This document shows, in pieces, positions 34,234 through 43,239 of a DNA stretch of 64,000 nt. Below the pieces are notes generated by a model. That model was not told the origin of the DNA. It ran no database searches and saw only the letters and a list, made by a program, of their open reading frames with translations. The stretch comes from Bradyrhizobium sp. LLZ17 (GTDB lineage: Bacteria; Pseudomonadota; Alphaproteobacteria; Rhizobiales; Xanthobacteraceae): NCBI RefSeq assembly GCF_041200145.1, contig NZ_CP165734.1, positions 5,332,001 to 5,396,000 of the forward strand. Reading direction: 5' to 3'. The position numbers and the translations under genes were made by a program. Numbering within the stretch: position 1 is the first letter of the stretch; each line of letters opens with the position of its first letter.

Positions 34234-35370
34234 ATGCACGCACCCCCTGATGAGGACCCCCGGTTGACGTTCACGGTTGCCGCCGACGCCAATGGTATCC
34301 TGCCCGACCGCATGATCGCGGCGATGGCGGAAGCGGGGCTCATCCTGCCTTCGTACGACTTCGTCGAAAGCCAGATCCAGCCCGCGAGCCTCGACCTTCG
34401 TCTCGGCGACATCGTCTACCGTGTCCGTGCGAGCTTCCTGCCTGGCCCGGGCGCAACGGTGGCCGAGCGCATCGACGAGTTGAAGCTGCACGAATTCAGC
34501 CTTGCCGACGGTGCGGTGCTGGAGACCAACTGCGTCTACATCGTGCCGCTGCTCGAAAGCCTCGCGCTGCCGCCGGAGATTGTCGCGGCCGCAAACCCGA
34601 AAAGCTCCACCGGCCGGCTCGATGTCTTCACCCGCGTGATCGCCGATGGCACCCGCCGCTTCGACATGATCGGCGCCGGCTATCACGGCCCGCTCTATGC
34701 CGAGATCAGCCCGAAGACGTTTCCGGTCCTGGTCAGCGAGGGCTCGCGCCTCAGCCAGGTGCGCTTTCGAACCGGAGACGCCATCCTCAACATCGAAGAG
34801 CTCGAGGCGCTGCACGCGGCCGAGCGTCTCGTCGACGTCGACGATGCCGATCTCACCGGTGGCGTCGCCGTGTCGGTCGATCTCTCCGGCGAGAAGAGCG
34901 GCGGCTTCGTCGGCTATCGCGCCAAACGCCACACCGGCGTGGTCGATGTCGATCGTCGCGCCGGCTATGCGGTCGATGATTTCTGGGAGCCGATCGCGGC
35001 GCGTCCCGATGGCCGCCTGATCCTCGATCCCGGCGAGTTCTACATCCTCGCCTCGAAAGAGGCCGTGCAGGTCCCGCCCGACTACGCCGCGGAGATGGTG
35101 CCGTTCGATCCGCTGGTCGGCGAATTCCGCGTGCACTATGCCGGCTTCTTCGATCCCGGCTTCGGCTATGCCGGTGCCGGGGGGCGCGGATCGCGTGCCG
35201 TGCTTGAAGTGCGTTCGCGCGAAGTGCCGTTCATTCTCGAGCACGGCCAGATCGTGGGCCGCCTCGTCTATGAGAAAATGCTGGCGCGCCCCGATGCCAT
35301 GTACGGCCAGCGCATCGGCTCGAACTACCAGGCGCAGGGCCTGAAGCTGAGCAAGCATTTCCGGGTTTAA
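34234..35370 (+). CDS. dCTP deaminase-like protein (2'-deoxycytidine 5'-triphosphate deaminase)
   Basis: 378 residues, about twice the length of classical Dcd. It consists of two trimeric-dUTPase-like domains, the form common in alphaproteobacteria. Motifs include QPASLDLRLGD, PKSSTGRLDVFTRVI and, in the second half, HYAGFFDPGFGYAG and EVPFILEHGQIVGRL. It makes dUTP precursors for thymidylate. The ATG at 34234 is chosen; an upstream TTG at 34222 is possible. Confidence 0.85.
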   Translation: MHAPPDEDPRLTFTVAADANGILPDRMIAAMAEAGLILPSYDFVESQIQPASLDLRLGDIVYRVRASFLPGPGATVAERIDELKLHEFSLADGAVLETNCVYIVPLLESLALPPEIVAAANPKSSTGRLDVFTRVIADGTRRFDMIGAGYHGPLYAEISPKTFPVLVSEGSRLSQVRFRTGDAILNIEELEALHAAERLVDVDDADLTGGVAVSVDLSGEKSGGFVGYRAKRHTGVVDVDRRAGYAVDDFWEPIAARPDGRLILDPGEFYILASKEAVQVPPDYAAEMVPFDPLVGEFRVHYAGFFDPGFGYAGAGGRGSRAVLEVRSREVPFILEHGQIVGRLVYEKMLARPDAMYGQRIGSNYQAQGLKLSKHFRV

Positions 35371-35375
35371 TTCCG

Positions 35376-35457
35376 CAGCCCGGATGGAGCGCAGCGAAAT
35401 CCGGGAACCCTCGCCGGGAAGCAGAACCCGGATTGCGCTGCGCTGCATCCGGGCTAC
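35376..35457. repeat. Palindromic intergenic repeat, family B, copy 2
   Basis: Arms cagcccggatggagcgcag and ctgcgctgcatccgggctac, with inner aaatccgggaa and aacccggatt. It matches copy 1 at 3063-3147, with compensating changes in the stem. It lies between the deaminase and the PAS gene. Confidence 0.85.
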
Positions 35458-35477
35458 ATTTCGTCCGAGGTGGCGAG

Positions 35478-35888
35478 ATGACAGATCAACCTGAACTCGA
35501 TGCAAAGATCCTCGACGACGTCGCGGACGCGCTGATCTATTCGGATCGCTCCGGCACGATCATGCGCTGGAATCGCGCATCGTGCGCACTGTTCGGCTTC
35601 TCCGCCGAGGAAGCGCTAGGCCAAAATCTCGACCTGATCATTCCCGAACATCTGCGCGCCGCGCACTGGAAAGGCTTTGAGGCCGCGCTTGCCAGCGGCG
35701 CGATGAGGCTGGCCGGGCGGCCTACACTGACCCGCGCGCTGCACAAGAGCGGTCGCAAGCTCTACATCGAGATGACTTTCGCATTGGTGCGCGACGCCGG
35801 CGGAGCAGTGCAGGGATCGGTGGCCATGGCCCGCGACGTGACCGAGCGCATCGAGCGCGAGCGCGCGGCCAAAGCTGCGCAAAACTAA
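35478..35888 (+). CDS. Stand-alone PAS domain protein
   Basis: 136 residues consisting of one PAS/PAC domain (DDVADALIYSDRSGTIMRWN, ALFGFSAEEALGQN, and the PAC end VQGSVAMARDVTERIERE). No output domain is attached. Such single PAS proteins are often partners of separate kinases or bind haem or flavin. The ligand cannot be read here. The ATG at 35478 follows gaggtggcg. It is not obviously linked to its neighbours. Confidence 0.85.
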   Translation: MTDQPELDAKILDDVADALIYSDRSGTIMRWNRASCALFGFSAEEALGQNLDLIIPEHLRAAHWKGFEAALASGAMRLAGRPTLTRALHKSGRKLYIEMTFALVRDAGGAVQGSVAMARDVTERIERERAAKAAQN

Positions 35889-36010
35889 GGCTGCGCACAA
35901 CTCGTGATGCGGAATTGGCGGGCGGCGTGCAGGGTGTCATGCGTGCCGCTCAGGTTGTGTGTCGGCGAATGCAGTGACACACTCGATCAAAACAACGATC
36001 GGGAGCGAAC

Positions 36011-37063
36011 ATGACCGCCGCCGCAGACTCCGCGCAGCAAGCCGAATGGACACGCTGGCGCGCGGTCGCCGATCTCTACCACGCCTACTTCACCGGCCTG
36101 ATCCTCACCGTCGTCACGCGGCGCGGCACGGCGGATGCCGCGGAGTTCGTCTTTCGCGTGTTTCGCCGCCAGCAGCAGGAGCGCTTCCTGCCCGGACTCG
36201 AAAAGCTCGGGCTCAGCCATCTGCCGCCGGCGGTCGCGGCTGCGCAATATCACTATCTCTCCAACTGGATCGGCGGCGTGCATGTCGAATACATGCATGA
36301 GAGCGACCGCAAAGCCTGGATCCGCTATCCGCCGCCGCGCTGGATCTGGAAGGGGCCGGCGATCTGCGGCGTGCCCGGCGAGGTCAGCCGCGCGATGCTG
36401 CGCGGCTGGCACGCCAACAATGGCGTCGCGCTCGGCGATCTCAGGCTCGGCTTTGTCTGCACCAAGCAGAGCGTCGATGGGCAAGACGGGCTCGAGGGCT
36501 ATTATTATCAACATGACCAACCGCTCGAACTCGACCAGCGGCTGGTGTATGCGCGACATCTCGAAGCGCCGCTGTTCGATGTGGCCGCGGCTCCGGCTTT
36601 GCCGGTCGCAAGCTGGCCGAAACCGCGGCTGGAGAAAGCCTATCGCAACTATGCGATGGAATACGTCCGCACTGCCGCGCCGGTGATGGTGCAACTGTTC
36701 GGGTCGGAAGATGCCGGCTACCTGCTGCGCCTGACCGGCAAGCTCATCGGCATGCAATTCTTCGACGACACTGCCGGGGCACTCGCGATGGGTCGTGGCG
36801 GGGCGCGCGAGTTCGCGTCATTCCTCGGTGCGCTGTTCGCTGCTCAGGACGACGCGGTCCACATGGCGGAGTCCGAAGGCACGTCCGAACTCAGCCAGCA
36901 CAGCTGGAAGCTGATGGACGATGTCGCCGACTATCACCCCGCCTGCACCAAGGTGCTGGAGGGCTTGTTCGAGGGCCTGGCTGCCGGTTGCGGCCGGCAT
37001 ATTGGCGTGCACGTGAGCCCGGCTCCGGGAGGCCGGCCGCCGCTGGTCTGGACCGTCGGGTAA
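36011..37063 (+). CDS. Conserved-looking hypothetical protein, 350 residues
   Basis: I do not recognise a family. The protein is soluble with no signal peptide. It is rich in aromatic and His residues (AAQYHYLSNWIGGVHVEYMHE, RYPPPRWIWKGPAICGVPGE, GWHANNGVALGDLRLGFVC). Coding quality is good: no frameshift and normal codon use. Some segments resemble small-molecule hydrolase or haem-protein regions, but none is diagnostic. It lies between the PAS gene and the MATE exporter in the same direction. Confidence 0.7.
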   Translation: MTAAADSAQQAEWTRWRAVADLYHAYFTGLILTVVTRRGTADAAEFVFRVFRRQQQERFLPGLEKLGLSHLPPAVAAAQYHYLSNWIGGVHVEYMHESDRKAWIRYPPPRWIWKGPAICGVPGEVSRAMLRGWHANNGVALGDLRLGFVCTKQSVDGQDGLEGYYYQHDQPLELDQRLVYARHLEAPLFDVAAAPALPVASWPKPRLEKAYRNYAMEYVRTAAPVMVQLFGSEDAGYLLRLTGKLIGMQFFDDTAGALAMGRGGAREFASFLGALFAAQDDAVHMAESEGTSELSQHSWKLMDDVADYHPACTKVLEGLFEGLAAGCGRHIGVHVSPAPGGRPPLVWTVG

Positions 37064-37230
37064 TTCCACCACTTGAAATGCGCTGCCGCAGGGCACGCCT
37101 GCACCTGACGCAGGAGGAATCGCTGCGTGCCGTGCTAACAAGCCCGTCGTTGCGCGTTTTGCGCGAACCAATCAATTGGCACACCTAGTCATTGCCGCGC
37201 CGCAAATGGCGCTTGTGCCCGGGAGAGGAA

Positions 37231-38676
37231 ATGTCCGACATCGCCGAAATCCCGGTCGATGAACAAGAGCGTCCGTTGCCGCCACCTCCGCGGCCGATGA
37301 TGAGCGCGCTGACCGACGGTCCGATCCTGCGCACGCTGCTCGGGCTCGCCTGGCCGAACGTGGTCGCGCTCTCCGCCGGCACCTGCGTGGTGATCGCGGA
37401 GACCTCCTATATCGGGCGGCTCGGTGTCGAGGCGCTGGCTGCGATGGCGCTGGTGTTTCCGACCGTGATCTTGACCATGACCATGTCCGGCGGCGCCATG
37501 GGCGGCGCGGTGGCTTCGGCTATCGCGCGTGCGCTCGGCGCCGGCGATCGCGAACGCGCCGGCACGCTCGCCGCGCACGCGCTGCTGATCGGCATCACCT
37601 TCGGCCTCGTCTTCATGCTGGGCATGCTGATCTTCGGACCAGAGGTACTCGAGATGCTCGGTGGTCGCGGCAATGTGCTGGCGCATGCGGTCGCCTACAC
37701 GCAGGTGTTCTTCGGCGGCGCGGTGCTGCCCTGGCTGCTCAACACCATGGCGGGCGTATTGCGCGGCACCGGCAACATGAAGTTGCCGTCGCTGCTGATC
37801 CTCAATTCAGCGGTCTGGCAGGTCGTGCTGGGCGGGACGCTGGGGCTCGGGCTTGGGCCGGTGCCGCAGTTCGGCATGCGCGGCGTCGCGGCCGGCTCGC
37901 TGATCGCCTATTCCATGAACATCTGCGTGATGGGCTGGTACCTGTTCTCCGGCCGCGCGCGCGTCGTGCCGAAGCTGCGCGGGCTTCGCATCCAGTGGGC
38001 GATGTTCTTCGATATCCTGAAAGTGGGCGCGATCGCCTGCTTCTCGCCGCTGCAATCGGTGCTGACGATCTCGATCTTCACCCACATGCTGGCGAAATTC
38101 GGCACCGCGATCCTCGCCGGCTACGGCATCGGCGCGCGCCTCGAATTCCTGCTGACGTCGATCGCATTCTCGTTCGGCATCGCCTCGGTGCCGATGATCG
38201 GCATGGCGATCGGCGCCGGCCGCATCGCGCGCGCTCGCCGCATCGCCTGGATCGCAGGTGCGTCCGCGTTCGTCGCCGTCGGAGCGCCGGCGTGCCTCGT
38301 CGCGCTGTTCCCGGACGTTTGGGTCAATATTTTTACCGACAGCGCAACGGTGCGCGCCACAAGCCATCAATATTTGTCGACGGTGGCGCCGTTCTACGCC
38401 TTCATCGGCCTTGCCTCGACGATGTATTTCTCGTCGCAAGGCGCGGCCAAGGTGATCGGGCCGGTGCTGGCGCAGACCGCGCGGCTCATCTACATCGCCG
38501 CTTGCGGCTGGTGGCTGTCGACGCACGACGCCACCGCGCAAAACTTCTTCTGGCTCGCCGCGAGCTCGATGATCGTGCTCGGCCTGCTGTCATGTTCGAG
38601 CGTGGTGCTGACGCGCTGGGGACCGCGGGAGAAGAAGCCCGCCGTTCGCCCGGCGCTGTCGGCAGCTATCGACTAG
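37231..38676 (+). CDS. MATE family multidrug exporter
   Basis: 481 residues with 12 predicted membrane helices in two MatE domains (ALSAGTCVVIAETSYIGRLG in the first, FGIASVPMIGMAIGAGR in the second). The typical MATE internal sequence LPWLLNTMAGVLRGTGNMK is present. It uses ion gradients to export drugs or metabolites. A cytoplasmic Pro-rich N-terminus precedes helix 1. The stop overlaps the stop of the convergent Met-rich gene by three bases. Confidence 0.9.
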   Translation: MSDIAEIPVDEQERPLPPPPRPMMSALTDGPILRTLLGLAWPNVVALSAGTCVVIAETSYIGRLGVEALAAMALVFPTVILTMTMSGGAMGGAVASAIARALGAGDRERAGTLAAHALLIGITFGLVFMLGMLIFGPEVLEMLGGRGNVLAHAVAYTQVFFGGAVLPWLLNTMAGVLRGTGNMKLPSLLILNSAVWQVVLGGTLGLGLGPVPQFGMRGVAAGSLIAYSMNICVMGWYLFSGRARVVPKLRGLRIQWAMFFDILKVGAIACFSPLQSVLTISIFTHMLAKFGTAILAGYGIGARLEFLLTSIAFSFGIASVPMIGMAIGAGRIARARRIAWIAGASAFVAVGAPACLVALFPDVWVNIFTDSATVRATSHQYLSTVAPFYAFIGLASTMYFSSQGAAKVIGPVLAQTARLIYIAACGWWLSTHDATAQNFFWLAASSMIVLGLLSCSSVVLTRWGPREKKPAVRPALSAAID

Positions 38677-39110
38677 CGATGCCTATGGCGGCGGTGGCCG
38701 CCACCGCCGACATTGGCGAGCCGCATCAATTGCGGGATCATCGCCATCATGTCGCCACCGCCGGCACCGCCGAGCATGCCCATGATGTCGCCGCCTCCGC
38801 CCATCGGCGCGTAGCCACCGTAGCTGGGCACACTGAAGCCGCCGCCGATATCGCCACCCATCATGCCGCCGCCGTTCTCCATCATGCGGCTCATCATCGG
38901 GCCCATGGTCTGCATCATCATGGCGAAGCGGCGCTTGCCCATCTTCGCCTTCATCATCTCCAGCATCGGCGCCATCTGCGTCATCATGTCCTCGCCGACG
39001 GCGCCTGTGCCGCCGAACCCTGCGAATTGCGCCTTTGCCGGCGCGCCCGTGACGGACAGCAACAGCAGCACGGCGGCTGCCTGGCAGATCACCTTGTCAG
39101 CACCTCTCAT
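38673..39110 (-). CDS. Met/Gly-rich secreted protein of unknown function
   Basis: 145 residues with a signal peptide (MRGADKVICQAAAVLLLLS ending near AKA-Q). The mature part has dense methionine clusters (EDMMTQMAPMLEMMKAKMG, FAMMMQTMGPMMSRMMENG) in a Gly-rich background, and ends in a His/Arg tail GGGGHRRHRHR. Methionine clusters of this type bind Cu(I) or Ag(I) in periplasmic proteins, so a metal-handling role is possible but not shown. A longer start at 39173 is unlikely. It overlaps the stop of the MATE gene. Confidence 0.7.
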   Translation of the reverse strand: MRGADKVICQAAAVLLLLSVTGAPAKAQFAGFGGTGAVGEDMMTQMAPMLEMMKAKMGKRRFAMMMQTMGPMMSRMMENGGGMMGGDIGGGFSVPSYGGYAPMGGGGDIMGMLGGAGGGDMMAMIPQLMRLANVGGGGHRRHRHR

Positions 39111-39210
39111 GGCATGGTCCTCGCGTGCGTGACGCCGCCGGGAGAGCGGAGCCGACCGGACGCACGCGGGCATGGTTACGGTCGATGAGGGCAGGGCTCC
39201 GTGAGAAAGA

Positions 39211-39612
39211 TCACGCAGCGGCGGTTGGGAATGCCTTCTGCATCGCGATCACGGCCTCCTTGGTCTGCTCCTGGACGTAAGCTGCAAGCTCGTTCGGCAG
39301 CATGTCGATGATCCAGACCAGGCGGCACCTCGCTTCGCTCTCCGCGATCACCTGCACCGAGGCGCTGTAGTGCTTCAGGCGCTCATTGTTGATGGCATAG
39401 ACCAGCCGCTGCCGGGCTTCGTCGCAATCGACCAGCACTTCGCGCGCCACCGAGCCATTTGCGAAGGTGACGATGCGCGCATCGCCGTCAACCGAGCATG
39501 CGGTGACGAAGCCCGGCACCAGCCGCCGATGCAGCGCGCCGAAATCGCGCACCGCGTCCCAGACGTCGTGGGCGGAAGCGTTGAGAGGAATGTCGTTGTG
39601 GATGGAAGCCAT
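39211..39612 (-). CDS. SRPBCC (START-like) family protein
   Basis: 133 residues with the polyketide-cyclase/START-like fold: an N-terminal strand and helix SAHDVWDAVRDFGALHRRLV, then ACSVDGDARIVTFANGS and the C-terminal helix ELAAYVQEQTKEAVIAMQ. Such proteins bind hydrophobic ligands in a deep cavity. The start at 39612 (MASIHNDIPL) avoids the upstream family A repeat. Function unknown. Confidence 0.8.
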   Translation of the reverse strand: MASIHNDIPLNASAHDVWDAVRDFGALHRRLVPGFVTACSVDGDARIVTFANGSVAREVLVDCDEARQRLVYAINNERLKHYSASVQVIAESEARCRLVWIIDMLPNELAAYVQEQTKEAVIAMQKAFPTAAA

Positions 39613-39637
39613 GAAGGTGTCCTTGATTGAGAAGTTC

Positions 39638-39735
39638 GTAGGGTGGGCAAAGGCGCGCTCTTCGCGCGCCGTGCCCACCATTCATCGCCACGGTCGCATG
39701 TGACGGTGGGCACGCTACGCTTTGCCCACCCTACG
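39638..39735. repeat. Palindromic intergenic repeat, family A, copy 3
   Basis: Arms gtagggtgggcaaaggcgcg and tacgctttgcccaccctac, with inner cgtgcccaccat and acggtgggcacg. It is closest in sequence to copy 2. It lies between the SRPBCC and VOC genes. Confidence 0.85.
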
Positions 39736-39755
39736 AGTGCTCGTGCGCGGCGCTT

Positions 39756-40115
39756 CTACACACAAACCGCCTCGACATTGTTGCCGTCCGGATCGATCAG
39801 AAACGCCGCGTAGTATGTCGGGCTGTAATCCTTGCGCGGGCCGGCGCCGCCATTGTCGCGGCCGCCGCTCTTCAGCCCCTCGCTGTGGAACGCCTTGACC
39901 GCGTCGTGATTGCGGGCGCGAAACGCGATGTGGGCGCCGTCGGCCTTGCGGCCTTTGTTCAGATGCAGCCATAGCGCTGGTTCGCCCTTCGGCCCAAAAC
40001 CGGCGTAACCGTCGCCGCTCGAGCAGAGCACGTAGCCGAGCGGCGCCAGCACCGCGCTGTAGAAGCGGGTGGCGGCATCGAGGTCGGCAACCCGCAATCC
40101 GATGTGGTCGTACAT
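39756..40115 (-). CDS. VOC (glyoxalase/bleomycin-resistance) family protein
   Basis: A 119-residue single-domain VOC protein: MYDHIGLRVADLDAATRFY, HIAFRARNHDAVKAFH and AFLIDPDGNNVEAV. The His and Glu positions expected for metal binding are present. The start at 40115 has ggag 9 bases upstream; an ATG at 40127 would add four residues. The substrate is unknown. Confidence 0.88.
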   Translation of the reverse strand: MYDHIGLRVADLDAATRFYSAVLAPLGYVLCSSGDGYAGFGPKGEPALWLHLNKGRKADGAHIAFRARNHDAVKAFHSEGLKSGGRDNGGAGPRKDYSPTYYAAFLIDPDGNNVEAVCV

Positions 40116-40172
40116 GATCGTCTCCATTTGCCAAGCGCGCCACGTGATGGCGCGCGCCGGAGACGAATCTAG

Positions 40173-41012
40173 TCAGTTCAGGGCGAGCTGCTCTTGGAGA
40201 ATCTTGCGCTCGCCCTTCGAGGCCTGCCGGAACTTGGTCGGCGAGACGCCGGCCGCGCGATGAAAGGTGCGGACGAAATTGGAGAGATCGCCGAAGCCGA
40301 CGTCATAGGCGATATCGGTGACCGCGATGGCGTCGTCGGCGAGCAGCCGCGCGGCGTGCCGCAGCCGCGAGCGCACCAGGTATTGATGCGGGGTGACGCC
40401 AAGCACCTGCGAGAACAGCCGCAGGAAATGAAACGGGCTCAGGCCCGCCTGGCGCGCGGCCTGTTCGAGGTCGATCTCGCCATGTGAATTGTCGTCGATC
40501 CACAGCGCCGCCTCCACCGCACGGCGGCGATCACGCGCCGAAGGCCGCGCAGCTTTGCGCGGCTTGCCCGAGACGACATCGACAAAACGGCCGGCGAGGA
40601 TCTGGCCGACCTCGTCGAGACCGATATCGCTATTGCCATCTGCCGCCGTCTGCGCCAATTCGCCCAACACCATCAGTTCCGGCAGCGGCGGCGTCGCGCC
40701 GACCTGCCAGACCTCGCGCCGCCCGCCCAGCGCCTCGACCAGATCCTCTTCGAAGAAGAACGACAGGCAGACGTCGCCGCTGACATGCTCATGCGTGCAG
40801 GTGTATTCGTCGCCGGGAGCGCCGACCAGCACCGAGCCCGCCACCAGCTCGAAGAACCCTGCGCGGCAATGGCAGCCAAAGCTGCCGGCGCGGACATAGG
40901 CGATGGAATGACCGGAGCGACATTCGGCGAATGGCTCATCGCCCGGTCCCGCATCGCAGCGGAACTCGGAGACCGTCATCGATCGTGACGTCAACAGCGT
41001 GGTCGCATCCAT
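40173..41012 (-). CDS. AraC family transcriptional regulator
   Basis: 279 residues. The N-terminal cupin-like sensing domain ([35 protein letters not shown]) is unusually rich in Cys and His. Two C-terminal helix-turn-helix motifs follow ([19 protein letters not shown] and [20 protein letters not shown] form). It is probably co-transcribed after ogt, 9 bases downstream of its stop. That might link it to alkylation or redox stress, but Ada-type metal motifs are not clear. Confidence 0.9.
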   Translation of the reverse strand: MDATTLLTSRSMTVSEFRCDAGPGDEPFAECRSGHSIAYVRAGSFGCHCRAGFFELVAGSVLVGAPGDEYTCTHEHVSGDVCLSFFFEEDLVEALGGRREVWQVGATPPLPELMVLGELAQTAADGNSDIGLDEVGQILAGRFVDVVSGKPRKAARPSARDRRRAVEAALWIDDNSHGEIDLEQAARQAGLSPFHFLRLFSQVLGVTPHQYLVRSRLRHAARLLADDAIAVTDIAYDVGFGDLSNFVRTFHRAAGVSPTKFRQASKGERKILQEQLALN

Positions 41013-41021
41013 CCAGGCTAT

Positions 41022-41600
41022 CTAGGTGGGAGACCTCGGCGGGGCAACCGGCAGCAGCACTTCGAACAGCGTCTTGCTGGCGACCGGATGGGCGCCCTCC
41101 AGCGCGAGCAGCCGCCGCTTGGAGATCACTCCGCCGTAAGGCGATTGCCGGTCGGCGTAGTTGCCGGTCTCCAGCACGCGGTGGCAGGGCACGATCAGCA
41201 TATAGGGGTTTTTCGCGATCGCCTGCGCCACCGAATGCGCGGCGCCGGAGGCGCCCAGCGCCTTGGCGATCTCGTAATAGGTGCGCGTCTCGCCGCGCGG
41301 GATGGTGCAGGCGTACTCGTAGACCCGCCGGTTGAAGACGGGCACGTCGCTGCAATCAAGGCTGACGTCGGAAAAATCGGGGTCGCTGCCTTGCAGCAAC
41401 GCCGCGATGCCCTCGATCGCAAGCTCGGCATTGAGCGGAACCGGCTGCTCGCGCGCCTCGGGATGGACCTGGAAGATCCGGCGGCGGGTGTCGATCTCCC
41501 GCGCCTCCGGCAATTGCACGGCCACCACGCCGGAATTGCTCCAGACGATGCCGCAGCGGCCTATGGCCGTGTCGAATATTGCGTAAGCACGCCCCACCAT
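41022..41600 (-). CDS. ogt: Methylated-DNA--protein-cysteine methyltransferase
   Basis: 192 residues. The active-site motif is IVPCHRVL, preceded by the helix region PRGETRTYYEIAKALG and the Asn hinge AIAKNPYM. It repairs O6-alkylguanine by irreversible transfer to the cysteine. An N-terminal Ogt-like domain is present. The start at 41600 (MVGRAYAIFDT) is preferred over 41660. Confidence 0.94.
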   Translation of the reverse strand: MVGRAYAIFDTAIGRCGIVWSNSGVVAVQLPEAREIDTRRRIFQVHPEAREQPVPLNAELAIEGIAALLQGSDPDFSDVSLDCSDVPVFNRRVYEYACTIPRGETRTYYEIAKALGASGAAHSVAQAIAKNPYMLIVPCHRVLETGNYADRQSPYGGVISKRRLLALEGAHPVASKTLFEVLLPVAPPRSPT

Positions 41601-41778
41601 GCGCACGCCCCACACGCTGTACGTCTTCTCAACCCGGCAGCGATCATAACACCGCCACAATCCGGCGCACCTGGAATCTTACCAGGACGTTAACAACCGT
41701 CCGGCCGGGCGCGCCAAAGCGCTTGGCGCAAGGCGCCGTCTCGGGTAATCAAGGCGAGCGTCGGCCACCGCGCATCCC

Positions 41779-41852
41779 GCGGGCGTAGTTCAATGGTAGA
41801 ACGGCAGCTTCCCAAGCTGCATACGAGGGTTCGATTCCCTTCGCCCGCTCCA
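41779..41852 (+). tRNA. tRNA-Gly (anticodon CCC), CCA encoded
   Basis: The acceptor stem gcgggcg pairs with cgcccgc, followed by discriminator T and encoded CCA. The D arm includes agttcaatggtagaac. The anticodon stem gcagc/gctgc has loop ttcccaa, giving anticodon CCC. The T arm is gagggttcgattccctt. All arms fold cleanly. I did not find a second copy of its 3' end nearby, so no integration is evident. Confidence 0.97.
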
Positions 41853-42082
41853 ATCCCTGCCTTGTGGCAGGGCGCTTCGCAGGACTTTGATCTTTCGACA
41901 GCGCGAACAGGATGCCCCTTCGAAGTTTCAGCGGAGAGGGGCACGGATGTTGTCGTCGCGCACCGCGCCAACATTCCAATATATTAGCCTCTCGCTTCCG
42001 GCGTTCGCCGCTGCCCGCGCTAAGCTCCCTCATGCGCCGGCAGATGCGGTCCTTGCGCCGGGCAACGTTCGGATCAGAGGTC

Positions 42083-42664
42083 ATGGATCAGCAAAAGCTC
42101 GACCGCGCGATCGGTCGCCGATTGAAGACGGTGCGGACGCAAGCCGGCATGACGCTGAACGAGCTCGCGGCGCGCTCCGGCGTGAGCCGGGCCATGATCG
42201 GGCGGGTGGAGCGGGCGCAGAGCAGTGCGACGGCGTCGCTGCTCAACAAGCTCTGCGCGGCCCTCGACGTGTCCTTGAGCGATGTGGTGGCGCTCGCCGA
42301 GAAACCGCCGGAGCGGCTGGTGCGGCTTGCCGACCAGCCGCTCTGGCGCGATCCCGACAGCGGTTATCGCCGGCGCCACGCCTCGCCGACAGATGCGGCG
42401 AGCGGCATCGAGGTCATCGTGGTGGATATGCCGGCCGGCGCGCGGGTGCCCTACAGCCCCTGGGGCCGCAACGCCTTTACCCAGCAACTCCTGATGCTGG
42501 AAGGCACGATCGCCGTGCATATCGACGCCAAGACGGTGCGCCTGCGCGAGGGCGATTGTCTGGATTTCGACGTGATGCGCGCGGTCACCTTCGAGAACGA
42601 AACCAGACAGGATGCGCGCTACGTCATCATCACGCGGCGCGGCACCTCTTACGGAAAGATGTGA
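42083..42664 (+). CDS. XRE family regulator with C-terminal cupin domain
   Basis: 193 residues. An N-terminal helix-turn-helix (IGRRLKTVRTQAGMTLNELA, SGVSRAMIGRVERAQSS) is followed by a cupin sensing domain (QQLLMLEGTIAVHIDAKTVR, GDCLDFD). The architecture matches the SutR/PuuR-like one-component group that senses small metabolites. The ATG at 42083 follows agagg. The GNAT gene starts 10 bases after its stop and is probably the co-expressed target or partner. Confidence 0.9.
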   Translation: MDQQKLDRAIGRRLKTVRTQAGMTLNELAARSGVSRAMIGRVERAQSSATASLLNKLCAALDVSLSDVVALAEKPPERLVRLADQPLWRDPDSGYRRRHASPTDAASGIEVIVVDMPAGARVPYSPWGRNAFTQQLLMLEGTIAVHIDAKTVRLREGDCLDFDVMRAVTFENETRQDARYVIITRRGTSYGKM

Positions 42665-42674
42665 GGCCCTGACG

Positions 42675-43139
42675 ATGCAGATCCGCACCGGTGACACCTT
42701 CGATCCGCGCGTGGTCGCGCTGCTCGACCATCACGTTGCGGCCGCGCGAGCGCAGACCGCGCCGGGCAGCGCCCATGCGCTTGATCTCGCCGGGCTTCGT
42801 GTGCCAGAGGTCGCGTTCTGGACCGGCTGGGACAGCGAGACGCTGGTCGCCACTGGTGCGCTGAAGGCGCTGTCGGCGGCGTATGGCGAGGTGAAGTCGA
42901 TGCATACGCTGCAAACCGCGCGGCGGCGCGGCTATGGCGGCGAGATGCTGCGCCATATCATTGCGGAGGCCCGCGCACGCGGCTTGCATCGGCTCAGCCT
43001 CGAAACCGGATCGTGGGACTATTTCAAGCCGGCGCACGCGCTGTACCAGGCGCACGGCTTTGTCCCGTGCGGTCCATTCGAGGGCTATGCCGAGGACCCC
43101 AACAGCCTGTTCTTGACGCTCGATCTGAGCGGCGGCTGA
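42675..43139 (+). CDS. GNAT family N-acetyltransferase
   Basis: A 154-residue single GNAT domain. The acetyl-CoA-binding motif A is seen in KSMHTLQTARRRGYGGEML, and the C-terminal HGFVPCGPFEGYAEDPNS resembles the YjhQ/PhnO-like acetyltransferase group. It acetylates an unknown small molecule or protein amine. It is coupled to the XRE-cupin regulator upstream. Confidence 0.9.
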   Translation: MQIRTGDTFDPRVVALLDHHVAAARAQTAPGSAHALDLAGLRVPEVAFWTGWDSETLVATGALKALSAAYGEVKSMHTLQTARRRGYGGEMLRHIIAEARARGLHRLSLETGSWDYFKPAHALYQAHGFVPCGPFEGYAEDPNSLFLTLDLSGG

Positions 43140-43239
43140 CCTCGGCACGCTGCGCCTTCGGCACAGACCGGTCCGAAAATGACGTCGTCCCCCTCAAAAT
43201 GAGTTGCGTACCTCAGAACACCTCTGCTAGCGTTCAGCC

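Noticed and set aside
41779..41852. tRNA-Gly considered as an integration site for a mobile island
   Set aside because: No integrase and no duplicated tRNA 3' end within the window.
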